64,000 nucleotides of DNA from JAFDZO01 sp044226845 (GTDB lineage Bacteria; Bacteroidota; Ignavibacteria; Tepidaquicellales; Tepidaquicellaceae): assembly GCA_044226845.1 (NCBI GenBank), contig JBGAGG010000016.1, positions 1 through 64,000 of the forward strand. The letters run 5' to 3'. Shown in pieces: positions 33,207 to 41,844 of this stretch. The notes below the pieces were generated by a model. The model was not told the DNA's origin, ran no database searches, and saw nothing but the letters and a program-made list of their open reading frames with translations. Position numbers and translations under genes: made by a program. Each line of letters begins with the position of its first letter. Position 1 is the stretch's first letter.

Positions 33207-33233
33207 AATTTTCTGTAAAATACATTTATTGAT

Positions 33234-35480
33234 TTGAAGAACGTACTGATAAATATACAAGGCACTGTTCAGGGAGTAGGTTTCAGACCGTTTGTATTTC
33301 GTCTTGCACACGAGTTAAATATCAAAGGTTGGATTGTTAATTCTTCTGCAGGTGTGGAAATAGAAGCCGAAGGTGATGAAAGCGATGTAGAAAATTTTCT
33401 TATCAGATTAAAAAATGATAAACCGATAAATTCCACTATAAATGATTTTAAGTATGTAAATTCTGATACAAAAAATTTTGTAAAATTTGAGATCAAAGAA
33501 AGTAATAACACTGCAATAAAGACAGCATTAATCTTACCTGACTTAGCTACGTGCCCAGATTGTTTAAAAGAAATATTTAATCCGGGAGAAAGAAGATATT
33601 TGTATCCGTTCACAAACTGCACAAACTGCGGACCAAGATTTTCGATTATAGAATCCATTCCTTACGACAGAGCAAACACAACGATGAAAGAATTTGAAAT
33701 GTGTAACGATTGCAGAAAGGAATATGAAAATCCATTGGACAGAAGATTTCATGCAGAACCAATTGCATGTCCCAAATGCGGACCGCAGATAAAATTATAC
33801 AATGCAGACAAAGAATTGGTTGAGGGAAATGATGTAATAAAAAAATCAGCTGAATTAATTCTTAATGGTAAAATTATAGCTTTAAAAGGACTTGGAGGTT
33901 ACCAGTTAATTGTTGATGCAAGAAATAATGAAGCAGTAAAAAAATTACGTGAAAGAAAGCACAGGGAAGAAAAACCGTTTGCAATGATGTTCCCTAATAT
34001 GGAAATAATTAAAGAATATTGTGAGGTATTCGAAGAGGAAGAAAATTTATTATTATCTTCACAATCACCCATTGTTCTTTTAAAGAAAAAAGATAATAGT
34101 TTTATTGCAAACGATATTTCCGATGGAAATAACTACTACGGGATTATGCTGCCGTATACTCCGCTGCACCATATCTTAACGAAGGAATTGAATATCCCCA
34201 TTATTGCCACAAGCGGGAATATTTCAGATGAGCCCATCTGTATTTCAAATGAAGAAGCCTTTGAAAAGCTAAACAGTATAGCTGATTATTTTCTAATTCA
34301 TAACAGAAAAATAGTAAGACAGGTTGATGATTCAGTTAGCCGAGTTATTAAGAACAAACCTTTTATGGTAAGAAGGGCAAGAGGGTATGCTTCATATCCT
34401 GTAATTTTAAGCGATGAAATTCCCCAGGCTATTGCAGTCGGTGGGCAGTTAAAAAATACTGTAGCAATTTCGAACGGAAAAAATATTTTTATAAGCCAGC
34501 ATATAGGAGATTTGGATTCTAAAGAAGCGTTTAATGCATTCAAAAAAATTATATCTGATTTTAAAGATTTGTATGATGTAAATCCCGAATATATTATTTC
34601 AGATTTACATCCCGATTATATTTCAACAAAATTTGCACTAAGCACAGGATTAAAACTCATTCAGGTTCAGCATCATTATGCGCATATACTTTCATGCATT
34701 GCTGAAAATAATATCGAAGGAGAAGTATTGGGAATATCATGGGACGGGACGGGTTACGGAACTGACGGATATATCTGGGGCGGAGAGTTTTTAAAAGTAA
34801 ACGGAGATAAATTTGAGAGGTTTGCCCATTTTGATTACTTCCCATTGCCCGGTGGAGAAAAAGCTATTAAGGAAGTTTGGAGAATCGGAGCAAGTTTATT
34901 AAATGTTGCGACAAAAGATAAAAGTTCAGTTAAAAAACACTTTAAAGATTTTGATACAGAAGTAATATTAAATTTAATCGAGAAAAAAATTAATTCACCG
35001 CTATGTTCAAGTGTGGGAAGACTTTTTGACGGTATAGCCTCTCTTATTAACATAAAGCAAAACACTTCTTTTGAAGGGCAGGCAGCAATGCAATTGGAAA
35101 ATATTATAAATGAAAAGTATTTTAATGAGAGTTATAAGTTTGAAATTATAAAAGCGAAAGAAAATAATTATATTGTTGATTGGAGAAATGTTGTGACTGA
35201 TATTTTTGATGATTTGACAACAAATATTTCCAAGCATATTATTTCTGCAAAGTTTCATAACGCTTTAGTAGAAGTAATTATTGAAATAAGTAAGATTTCA
35301 GGAATAAATCAAATAGCATTATCCGGTGGATGTTTTCAAAATAAGTATTTAATTGAACGAACAATTGACAGATTGAGAGAAGAAGGTTTCAGTGTATACT
35401 GGCAGAGTGAAATACCAACAAATGACGCGGGAATAAGTCTTGGTCAGATGAAATATTTAAGTTTTATAAATAAAAATTAG
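33234..35480 (+). CDS. hypF: Carbamoyltransferase HypF
   Basis: HypF makes the CN-ligand precursor from carbamoyl phosphate. The 748-residue protein has an acylphosphatase domain (about 2-90; GTVQGVGFRPFVFRLA), two zinc-finger-like Cys pairs (CPDC, then CTNCGPRF; CNDC, then CPKCGP), a YrdC-like domain (about 195-375; LKGLGGYQLIVDA) and a Kae1-like domain (SDLHPDYISTKFA, QVQHHYAHILSC, ALSGGCFQN). The start is TTG 33234. It ends 3 bases before hypC. Confidence 0.95.
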   Translation: MKNVLINIQGTVQGVGFRPFVFRLAHELNIKGWIVNSSAGVEIEAEGDESDVENFLIRLKNDKPINSTINDFKYVNSDTKNFVKFEIKESNNTAIKTALILPDLATCPDCLKEIFNPGERRYLYPFTNCTNCGPRFSIIESIPYDRANTTMKEFEMCNDCRKEYENPLDRRFHAEPIACPKCGPQIKLYNADKELVEGNDVIKKSAELILNGKIIALKGLGGYQLIVDARNNEAVKKLRERKHREEKPFAMMFPNMEIIKEYCEVFEEEENLLLSSQSPIVLLKKKDNSFIANDISDGNNYYGIMLPYTPLHHILTKELNIPIIATSGNISDEPICISNEEAFEKLNSIADYFLIHNRKIVRQVDDSVSRVIKNKPFMVRRARGYASYPVILSDEIPQAIAVGGQLKNTVAISNGKNIFISQHIGDLDSKEAFNAFKKIISDFKDLYDVNPEYIISDLHPDYISTKFALSTGLKLIQVQHHYAHILSCIAENNIEGEVLGISWDGTGYGTDGYIWGGEFLKVNGDKFERFAHFDYFPLPGGEKAIKEVWRIGASLLNVATKDKSSVKKHFKDFDTEVILNLIEKKINSPLCSSVGRLFDGIASLINIKQNTSFEGQAAMQLENIINEKYFNESYKFEIIKAKENNYIVDWRNVVTDIFDDLTTNISKHIISAKFHNALVEVIIEISKISGINQIALSGGCFQNKYLIERTIDRLREEGFSVYWQSEIPTNDAGISLGQMKYLSFINKN

Positions 35481-35483
35481 TTT

Positions 35484-35741
35484 ATGTGTTTAGCTATACC
35501 CGGTAAAATAATAAGTGTAGATAAAAGTGATAGTCCGATGATGAGGACTGGGAGAGTTAGCTTTGGCGGAATAATAAAAGAAGTAAATCTATCATATACC
35601 CCGGAAGCAAATCTGAATGATTATGTTATCGTTCACGTAGGTTTTGCTTTAAAAAAATTGGATGAATCGGAAGCGAACAAAGTTTTTGATTATCTGAAAG
35701 AAATGGAAGATATTGATGAATTAAAAGAAGGTGAGCAATGA
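35484..35741 (+). CDS. hypC: Hydrogenase assembly chaperone HypC
   Basis: The 85 residues start MCLAIPGKIISVD; Cys2 binds iron with HypD. The next gene, hypD, overlaps by 4 bases (ATGA), which supports coupled expression. Confidence 0.93.
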   Translation: MCLAIPGKIISVDKSDSPMMRTGRVSFGGIIKEVNLSYTPEANLNDYVIVHVGFALKKLDESEANKVFDYLKEMEDIDELKEGEQ

Positions 35742-36832
35742 AATATCTGGATGAATACAGAGAAGCAGATGCTGCTTTGAAATATACTTCGTTAATAAAA
35801 AAAATCGTAACAAAACCATGGAACATAATGGAAGTTTGCGGTGGACAGACACACTCTATTGTGAAATTTGGAATAGATGAATTACTGCCAAAAGAAATTA
35901 CTTTGATACACGGTCCCGGCTGCCCTGTATGTGTTACTCCTTTAGAGCAGATTGATAAAGCAATTGAGTTAGCTTCAAAAAAGGAAATTATATTTTGTTC
36001 GTTCGGTGATATGCTTAGAGTTCCGGGTTCAAAAAAAGATTTGCTTTCAGTAAAAGCTCAAGGAGGTGATGTACGAATACTGTATTCACCGATATATGCA
36101 TTAAAAATTGCAAAAGAAAATCCTGATAAAGAAGTTGTATTTTTTGCAGTAGGATTTGAAACTACCGCTCCTGCCAATGCTATGGCTGTCTATCAGGCGA
36201 AGCAGCAGAGAATAAAAAACTTTTCAATTTTAATATCACATGTCCTGGTGCCACCTGCGATTGAAGCAATTTTATCTTCACCGAACAACAGAGTTAACGG
36301 ATTTTTAGCAGCAGGACATGTATGTACAATTATGGGATATGAAGAATATTATCCAATTGCGGAAAAGTACAATGTTCCAATCGTTGTGACGGGATTTGAA
36401 CCTGTGGATATTCTCAATGGAATTTATATGTGCATTAAGCAGCTTGAAGAAGGAAGAGCAGAAGTTGAGAATCAGTATTCAAGAGTCGTTGATAAAACAG
36501 GTAATCTTCATGCGCAAAATATTATAAGGGAGGTTTTTAAAATTAGAAATAGAAAGTGGAGAGGAATAGGAGAAATTTCTCAAAGCGGATTAGGATTAAA
36601 TGATAATTACTCGGAGTATGATGCGGAAATAAAATTTAATTTAAATGATATTCTTGTTGAGGAACCTTCTGAGTGTATCAGTGGACTGATTCTTCAAGGA
36701 ATAGAGAAACCTTTTAATTGCGAAGCTTTTGGAAAAATTTGCACCCCTGAGCATCCCCTCGGCGCGACAATGGTGTCTTCAGAAGGAGCCTGCGCAGCGT
36801 ATTATAAATATAGAAATAAAGTGAAGATTTGA
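35738..36832 (+). CDS. hypD: Hydrogenase Fe-S assembly protein HypD
   Basis: The 364 residues show MEVCGGQTHSI (Cys for iron), HGPGCPVCVTP, FAVGFETTAPANA, and the C-terminal GAFGKICTPEHPLGATMVSSEGACAAYY-type Cys region. The protein scaffolds transfer of CN and CO to iron together with HypC and HypE. hypE follows after one base. Confidence 0.95.
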   Translation: MKYLDEYREADAALKYTSLIKKIVTKPWNIMEVCGGQTHSIVKFGIDELLPKEITLIHGPGCPVCVTPLEQIDKAIELASKKEIIFCSFGDMLRVPGSKKDLLSVKAQGGDVRILYSPIYALKIAKENPDKEVVFFAVGFETTAPANAMAVYQAKQQRIKNFSILISHVLVPPAIEAILSSPNNRVNGFLAAGHVCTIMGYEEYYPIAEKYNVPIVVTGFEPVDILNGIYMCIKQLEEGRAEVENQYSRVVDKTGNLHAQNIIREVFKIRNRKWRGIGEISQSGLGLNDNYSEYDAEIKFNLNDILVEEPSECISGLILQGIEKPFNCEAFGKICTPEHPLGATMVSSEGACAAYYKYRNKVKI

Positions 36833-36833
36833 G

Positions 36834-37877
36834 ATGAAAGAAAAAGATTTTATTTTATCCTGTCCGATACCAATTGCTAACTATCCAAATGTTATGATGG
36901 CTCATGGCGGCGGAGGAAAACTTATGCAGCAGCTGATAGAGAAGATGTTTATAACTGCTTTTGGTAATTCTTTTTTAGAACAGAGAACTGATTCTGTATT
37001 ATTAAATCTTGAAAAAAATAAAATTGCATTTACTACTGATTCATATGTCGTGAAGCCGTTGTTTTTTCCCGGAGGTGATATCGGAAGTCTGGCAGTTAAT
37101 GGAACTGTCAATGATTTATCTATGTCAGGAGCAAAACCTTTATATATAAGTTTGGGAATGATAATAGAGGAAGGATTACCAATGGAAACTCTATGGAAAA
37201 TAGTCAACTCATTAAAAACAAATTGTGATTTAGCCGGAGTAAAAATTGTTACGGGTGATACTAAGGTAGTAGATAAAGGAAAGGGAGACGGAATATTTAT
37301 TAATACAAGCGGGATAGGAGTTATCGAACATGATTTTATTATTGCTCCATCGTCAATTCAGGAAGGAGATTTAATTTTTATCAACGGAGATATAGGAAGA
37401 CATGGAATTGCTATTATGGCTACAAGAGAAAATCTTGAATTTGAAACAGTTATCGAAAGCGACTGTGCTCCGTTAAATCATCTTGTCCAAGATTTATTAA
37501 AAAATGGAATAGAAATTCATTGCATGCGCGATTTAACCCGAGGAGGATTAGTATGCGGGTTAGTGGAGCTTTCTAACTCAAGCGGATATGAATTTATTAT
37601 AAATGAGAAAGATGTTCCTGTAAGAGAAGATGTAAAAGGCGCATGCGAGCTTATGGGATTTGATCCAATGTTCGTTGCCAATGAAGGAAGATTTATTTCT
37701 TTTATTCCTGAGAAATATTATGACGAAGCATTGAAAATCCTGAATAAGCACGGTGAAGGAAAAATTATAGGGAGAGTTGAGAAAAAAAACAATGATGGAG
37801 TTACATTGATAAGTCGAATTGGCACAAAAAGAATTCTTGATATGATCTCCGGGGAACAACTTCCCAGAATTTGTTAA
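36834..37877 (+). CDS. hypE: Hydrogenase maturation protein HypE
   Basis: The 347 residues include MMAHGGGGKLMQQLI, FTTDSYVVKPLFFPGGDIG and DLTRGGLVCGLVELS, and end in PRIC, the Cys carrying the thiocarbamate that becomes cyanide. Being intact in this end supports a working maturation set. The stop is 14 bases before the TrmH gene. Confidence 0.95.
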   Translation: MKEKDFILSCPIPIANYPNVMMAHGGGGKLMQQLIEKMFITAFGNSFLEQRTDSVLLNLEKNKIAFTTDSYVVKPLFFPGGDIGSLAVNGTVNDLSMSGAKPLYISLGMIIEEGLPMETLWKIVNSLKTNCDLAGVKIVTGDTKVVDKGKGDGIFINTSGIGVIEHDFIIAPSSIQEGDLIFINGDIGRHGIAIMATRENLEFETVIESDCAPLNHLVQDLLKNGIEIHCMRDLTRGGLVCGLVELSNSSGYEFIINEKDVPVREDVKGACELMGFDPMFVANEGRFISFIPEKYYDEALKILNKHGEGKIIGRVEKKNNDGVTLISRIGTKRILDMISGEQLPRIC

Positions 37878-37891
37878 TAAAATTTTAATTC

Positions 37892-38437
37892 ATGAGAAAA
37901 CTTTCCCACGAAGAAATTAAAAAAGAGCGTAAAGAACTTTCATACATACACGAATACAAACGCGCGCCAATCTATGTTGTTTGTGATAATATACGAAGCA
38001 TTTTTAATGTAGGAGCCATATTCAGAACTTCCGATGGTGCTTTCATTGAGAAGCTTTATCTTACGGGATACACTCCCTATCCTCCAAGAAAAGAAATTGA
38101 AAAGGTCGCTCTTGGAGCAACGCTTACTGTTCCTTGGGAATATTATAAAGATCCGGTTGAAATAGTAAAGAAACTTAAGTCGGAAGGAATTAAAATTGCT
38201 GTACTTGAACTGACTGATTCCAAAAATTATTTCTGGAATGTAAAAAGAGATGATTTTCCTATATGTTTGGTTCTTGGCAATGAGATTACAGGGGTATCTA
38301 AAGAGATTATCGATATGGCTGATCTCTCTTTTGAACTGCCTATGCTAGGAATGAAGCAGAGCCTTAATGTATCCGTAGCTTACGGAGTTGCTGTTTATGA
38401 GATGGTGAAAAAATGGAATTTTGAGGAGTTAAAGTAA
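37892..38437 (+). CDS. TrmH/SpoU-family RNA 2'-O-methyltransferase
   Basis: The 181 residues form a minimal SPOUT methyltransferase: DNIRSIFNVGAIFRTSDG (motif 1), LVLGNEITGVSKEII (motif 2) and ELPMLGMKQSLNVSVAYGVAVYEM (motif 3). No N-terminal substrate domain is present, so the RNA target cannot be told. It may be read from the hydrogenase transcript, but no functional link is implied. Confidence 0.88.
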   Translation: MRKLSHEEIKKERKELSYIHEYKRAPIYVVCDNIRSIFNVGAIFRTSDGAFIEKLYLTGYTPYPPRKEIEKVALGATLTVPWEYYKDPVEIVKKLKSEGIKIAVLELTDSKNYFWNVKRDDFPICLVLGNEITGVSKEIIDMADLSFELPMLGMKQSLNVSVAYGVAVYEMVKKWNFEELK

Positions 38438-38487
38438 ATTACTTTTTGTGCATATATAAGTGCCTTTCAACAATACATAGTGATATC

Positions 38488-38495
38488 TATATTTG
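38488..38495 (+). promoter_or_regulatory. -7 element (TATATTTG) directly before the ArsR gene
   Basis: TATATTTG lies 5 bases before ATG 38501, so transcription would begin at or near the start codon and the mRNA could be leaderless. TTT rather than TTG stands at the -33 position (38465). Confidence 0.45.
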
Positions 38496-38500
38496 TATAT

Positions 38501-38809
38501 ATGAAAACACTGATAGAAAGAACTTCATCTGAAAAACTTAACAGAGCATCTGAAATGCTGAAGACTATGGCTCATCCGGTAAGGCTGGCAATAATTGATT
38601 TGATAAGGGGCAACTCAAAACTTAGTAATACAGATATTCAGAAAAAGTTAGATATTGAGCAGCCTGTACTATCCCAGCACCTTACATTAATGAGAGATAA
38701 AGGTATTATTGATTTTGAAAAAAGCGGAAAGTTCAGCTTCTATTATTTAAAGCAGAATGAATTTATGAAAATAATTGACTCTGTAGAAAACTGCTGCAAA
38801 AAAATTTAA
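38501..38809 (+). CDS. ArsR/SmtB-family transcriptional regulator
   Basis: The 102 residues form an ArsR-type winged helix: ASEMLKTMAHPVRLAIIDLI, LSNTDIQKKLDIEQPVLSQHLTLMRDKGII and the wing FEKSGKFSFYYL. The only Cys are the adjacent pair near the C-terminus (ENCCKKI). The GTG start at 38480 would lie upstream of the -7 element, so ATG 38501 is preferred. It heads a set of small sulfur-type genes, so it may sense persulfide or redox state like BigR/SqrR; this is inference, because those use two spaced Cys. Confidence 0.8.
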   Translation: MKTLIERTSSEKLNRASEMLKTMAHPVRLAIIDLIRGNSKLSNTDIQKKLDIEQPVLSQHLTLMRDKGIIDFEKSGKFSFYYLKQNEFMKIIDSVENCCKKI

Positions 38810-38819
38810 CAGAAGAAAA

Positions 38820-39047
38820 ATGAGTTTTATAAAAAAATATTATTTAACAATAACAGGTATTACAGCCGGAGCAATAGGCGGATATCTGTATTACTTTTAT
38901 ATAGGGTGCGCATCGGGTACTTGCGCAATAACTTCTAATCCGGTTAACAGTACAATATACGGGTCAGTAATGGGCGGGCTATTTTTCAGTATGTTTAAAA
39001 CAAGCAAAGAAAGGACAACGCAAAATGAAAATGGAAATACTATTTGA
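38820..39047 (+). CDS. Small membrane protein (DUF6132-like)
   Basis: The 75 residues have two membrane helices (about 8-28 and 43-60). The segment GAIGGYLYYFYIGCASGTCAITSNPVNSTIYGSVMGGL has two Cys and looks like the DUF6132 family. Such genes often lie beside rhodanese and YeeE-type sulfur carriers. The C-terminal coding end overlaps the OsmC gene by 23 bases. Confidence 0.6.
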   Translation: MSFIKKYYLTITGITAGAIGGYLYYFYIGCASGTCAITSNPVNSTIYGSVMGGLFFSMFKTSKERTTQNENGNTI

Positions 39048-39438
39048 AGGCAATAAAAAAGTCAGTGCAAGCTTTAACGGGTATATAATAAAAACAGATC
39101 AGCCGGAAAACTCCGGAGGAGACGGAAGTGCACCTTCACCATTCGATTTATTTTTATCCTCCATAGGCACATGCGCAGGATTTTATGTGAAATCATTCTG
39201 CGATCAGCGAAATATTTCTGCCGAAAATATAAAAATTGTACAATCGATGAATTTCAATCCTGAAACACATTTAGTAAATGATATCAGTATTGATATACAG
39301 CTCCCGGCTGATTTCCCGGAGAAATATAGGAAAGCAGTAGTATCTTCGGCAAATCTTTGTACAGTTAAAAAACACTTAGCTAATCCTCCTAAATTGGAAG
39401 TAACATCTTCAGTTAATGAAAATATTTTAGTAAACTAA
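39025..39438 (+). CDS. OsmC-family protein
   Basis: The 137 residues have the OsmC fold: SGGDGSAPSPFDLFLSSIGTCAGFYVKSFC with its catalytic Cys, and a second Cys in VSSANLCTVKKHL. The family reduces organic peroxides, or handles sulfur in YhfA-like members. It starts within the preceding gene (ATG 39025; ATG 39031 is also possible). It sits in the ArsR-led cluster. Confidence 0.85.
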   Translation: MKMEILFEGNKKVSASFNGYIIKTDQPENSGGDGSAPSPFDLFLSSIGTCAGFYVKSFCDQRNISAENIKIVQSMNFNPETHLVNDISIDIQLPADFPEKYRKAVVSSANLCTVKKHLANPPKLEVTSSVNENILVN

Positions 39439-39448
39439 AAATTATTTT

Positions 39449-39637
39449 ATGGAAGCAAACGTAGGCGGTATAGATAAAATTTTAAGAATAGTACTTGGCT
39501 TGGCTGTAATACTCGTCGGATGGTTTGTATTTAACAGCTGGTGGGCTTTAGTAGGAGTAGTATTTTTGCTTACAGGGTTATTTTCAAGATGCGCTTTGTA
39601 TAAGCTATTAGGAATAAATACTAACAAAAAAGTTTAA
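39449..39637 (+). CDS. DUF2892 membrane protein (YgaP-like inner-membrane half)
   Basis: The 62 residues have MEANVGGIDKILRIVLGLAVILVG and WWALVGVVFLLTGLFSRCALYKLLGI. This is the DUF2892 pattern found fused to rhodanese in YgaP. No rhodanese was seen in this cluster. The stop is two bases from that of the DUF72 gene on the other strand. Confidence 0.8.
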   Translation: MEANVGGIDKILRIVLGLAVILVGWFVFNSWWALVGVVFLLTGLFSRCALYKLLGINTNKKV

Positions 39638-39638
39638 T

Positions 39639-40364
39639 TTAGAGAGTCATATTCTGCATTTCCATTGCGTTTTCTATCCCTGCATTGCTTGCAGTATTAT
39701 TAAAGTAAATGTAAGTAGTTTTTATTTTTCTTTTTTTTGCTACAGCAGAATTCAGTTGTTCAAGTTCTTTATGTGAATACTTTGAATAAAAAATCTGTGG
39801 ATTTCCGTGAAGCCTTATATAAGTGATATCAGAATTTATAACTATATCTTCAGGAAGCTTCGGATGGTTTGTGCTGCAAAAGATAATTTTATTTTCTGAA
39901 AGCGCAGCATAAACATTTTTATTCCACCAGCCGGCATCCCGGAATTCGACTACATTATTAAAATCCGGTTTCAGGTTGTTTATTATTTGCTCAAGTCTTT
40001 CTTCGGAGTATTTAAAGCTGGGCGGAAACTGAAAAAGCAGGCAGCCCAGTTTTTCTTTCACACCTTCTTCACATGCAGAGTAAAAATCATTTATAAGCCT
40101 TTCACAATCATTAAGCTTTTTCATATGAGTAATAAGCTTAGGAGCTTTAATGGAAAAATTAAAACCTTTCGGACTTTTATCATACCACTTCTTCAGCGTT
40201 TCAGCTTTAGGAAAACGGTAGAACGTTACATTCAATTCAAGTGAATTAAACTTTTCAGAGTAAAAATTAAAAAATTTGCTTTGCGGCAGATCATCAGGGT
40301 AAAAAACTCCTTTCCAATGTTTATTATAAAATCCCGAACACCCTATTCTCCATTCCTTAGCCAT
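39639..40364 (-). CDS. DUF72-domain protein
   Basis: The 241 residues show the DUF72 barrel: RIGCSGFYNKHWKGVFYP, FYSEKFNSLELNVTFYRFPKAETLKKWY, GFNFSIKAPKLITH, LLFQFPPSFKY and TYIRLHG. The family has no firmly assigned reaction. It is the last gene of the leftward stress/repair operon, 12 bases after the nei-like gene. Confidence 0.85.
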   Translation of the reverse strand: MAKEWRIGCSGFYNKHWKGVFYPDDLPQSKFFNFYSEKFNSLELNVTFYRFPKAETLKKWYDKSPKGFNFSIKAPKLITHMKKLNDCERLINDFYSACEEGVKEKLGCLLFQFPPSFKYSEERLEQIINNLKPDFNNVVEFRDAGWWNKNVYAALSENKIIFCSTNHPKLPEDIVINSDITYIRLHGNPQIFYSKYSHKELEQLNSAVAKKRKIKTTYIYFNNTASNAGIENAMEMQNMTL

Positions 40365-40376
40365 GGTATGATAAGA

Positions 40377-41132
40377 TTATTTGTACAATATCTGGCAGTT
40401 TGTGCAAAAGAAACTTCTTCTTTTATTTTTGCCGGTGTATTTTTTTATAAAGGGAAGATCGCATCGCAGACATGTCTTTTTCGTATGCGCAAGCCAGTGC
40501 TTTTTTAGCTCAAACTTTCTTTTCCATTCAAGAAACTGGAAGCTGTATATACGAGCTTCCTTTACAATCTGAGACATTTTCCTGGCTGGAATTTCACCTG
40601 TCCTGCTTTCCGGATTAACCCTTACTCTATATAAGACTTCATTCTTAATTATATTCCCAACACCCGTAAAAATGTTCTGGTTCAGCAAAGTATCGCATAT
40701 CATTGTATCGGGCACATCTTTTAGTTTTTTCTTAGTTTTTTTTTCATCCCATTCATCGCTCATTACATCAGAGCTCCAGTCATAAACCTCATTAACGTCG
40801 CCTTCAATAACTTTTACTGCACATGAATAAAAATTTATTTCCCCTTTTGAAAATTCTAATCCTAAACGTACAGGCCTTTCTTTTCCTGTATCAATCTTGC
40901 TTATTTTTTTCTCATTAATAGAATATGAGCCGAACATCAGCAAATGAATCCGCATGGTAAAGTCCTTAAAACAAATAAGGAAATGCTTTCCCCAGGTTTT
41001 AAATTCCAAAACCTTTTTATTTAAAAGCCTTTCCTTATCTATTTTTGTATCTCCGTAAAGGGAGATTATTTTTTTACCCTCGAATTGTTTTACTGCTTCT
41101 TTCAGCAATAATATTGAGGGACCCTCAGGCAT
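40377..41132 (-). CDS. Fpg/Nei-family DNA glycosylase/AP lyase
   Basis: The 251 residues start MPEGPSILLL, with Pro2 as nucleophile and Glu3 as acid. They have the TWGKHFL Lys, an H2TH region (LLNQNIFTGVGNIIKNEVLY) and a C-terminal zinc finger (CLRC and CTNC at about 222-247). It should remove oxidised bases. Whether it is Nei-like or Fpg-like is not settled. The start overlaps the end of the acidic repeat protein gene by 8 bases. Confidence 0.88.
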   Translation of the reverse strand: MPEGPSILLLKEAVKQFEGKKIISLYGDTKIDKERLLNKKVLEFKTWGKHFLICFKDFTMRIHLLMFGSYSINEKKISKIDTGKERPVRLGLEFSKGEINFYSCAVKVIEGDVNEVYDWSSDVMSDEWDEKKTKKKLKDVPDTMICDTLLNQNIFTGVGNIIKNEVLYRVRVNPESRTGEIPARKMSQIVKEARIYSFQFLEWKRKFELKKHWLAHTKKTCLRCDLPFIKKYTGKNKRRSFFCTNCQILYK

Positions 41133-41439
41133 TCTCTTCTTTGTCTAAGGTTGCCTGGTCACTATCAACATCATCTTCCTTCATTTCGTTTTCATCTATG
41201 TATCTGTCAGTCTTCATCACATCTTCCATTGTTGTAGGATAATTGTCATCTTCAAGATGTCTGTCAGTTGTCATATTTTCTTCCATAGTTTCATCAGAGT
41301 TATCAGATGATACTTTATGTTCAATAAAACGATCAGACTTCATGTTATCCTCCATTGAATCAGGGGCATTTGCATCATCAAAATTACGGTCTGATTTCAT
41401 TATATCTTCCATTGGCGGATTTTTCTTTTTTTCGTCCAT
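41125..41439 (-). CDS. Small acidic protein with four MEDxMKSDR-type repeats
   Basis: The 104 residues are mainly four imperfect copies of a short unit beginning at residues 10, 29, 52 and 71 (MEDIMKSDR, MEDNMKSDR, MEENMTTDR, MEDVMKTDR), joined by acidic linkers. No signal peptide or membrane helix is seen. I do not recognise the family. It may be disordered and could bind a basic partner or metal. The gene is coupled to the nei-like gene and lies in the leftward repair operon. Confidence 0.65.
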   Translation of the reverse strand: MDEKKKNPPMEDIMKSDRNFDDANAPDSMEDNMKSDRFIEHKVSSDNSDETMEENMTTDRHLEDDNYPTTMEDVMKTDRYIDENEMKEDDVDSDQATLDKEENA

Positions 41440-41463
41440 AATAAAATTTTATTTAAATTAAAA

Positions 41464-41802
41464 TTAATCTCCCTTGTCTTCTTCAAGGTCAGTATGATTA
41501 TCACCGCCAAGGCTGTAATAATTATTTTCTTCATCTTCATCACCGATCTTTTCTAAATCATCATCTAGTTCTGATCCGGGAACGTCAAGATCGCTGCCGG
41601 AAACATCTTCATTAAAATCTTTTGCATTTCTTTCATTAGGCTTAAGATTTGGTTCTTTCCCGGATGTTAAATCATCAGGATCGAGCTCCTCTTCTTCTTT
41701 GAATTGTTTATAGATATCTTCATCTTTAGGATATGAAGGGTAACCCGGTAATTCGTCACCTTCTGTTGTTACTGTTTTATTCTTTTCGTTTTTCATGACC
41801 AT
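41464..41802 (-). CDS. Small acidic protein of the GSELDDxxEKIGxEDEENNYYSLGG type
   Basis: The 112 residues are rich in Asp and Glu and likely disordered. The C-terminal part with PGSELDDD, IGDEDEENNYYSLGGDNH recalls a small conserved protein often seen in Bacteroidota, usually without a name. The start may be ATG 41802 or 41796. It lies between the AI-2E gene and the repeat protein gene in the same direction. Function is unknown. Confidence 0.65.
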   Translation of the reverse strand: MVMKNEKNKTVTTEGDELPGYPSYPKDEDIYKQFKEEEELDPDDLTSGKEPNLKPNERNAKDFNEDVSGSDLDVPGSELDDDLEKIGDEDEENNYYSLGGDNHTDLEEDKGD

Positions 41803-41844
41803 TAAATTAATTTTAGAAATAATGTTAATATATTATTTTATGTG

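Noticed and set aside
38480..38500. GTG start for the ArsR gene
   Set aside because: It lies on or before the -7 element; ATG 38501 gives a normal ArsR length.
39449..39637. Minus-strand frame of similar length opposite the DUF2892 gene
   Set aside because: The plus-strand product matches a known family; the other is its shadow.
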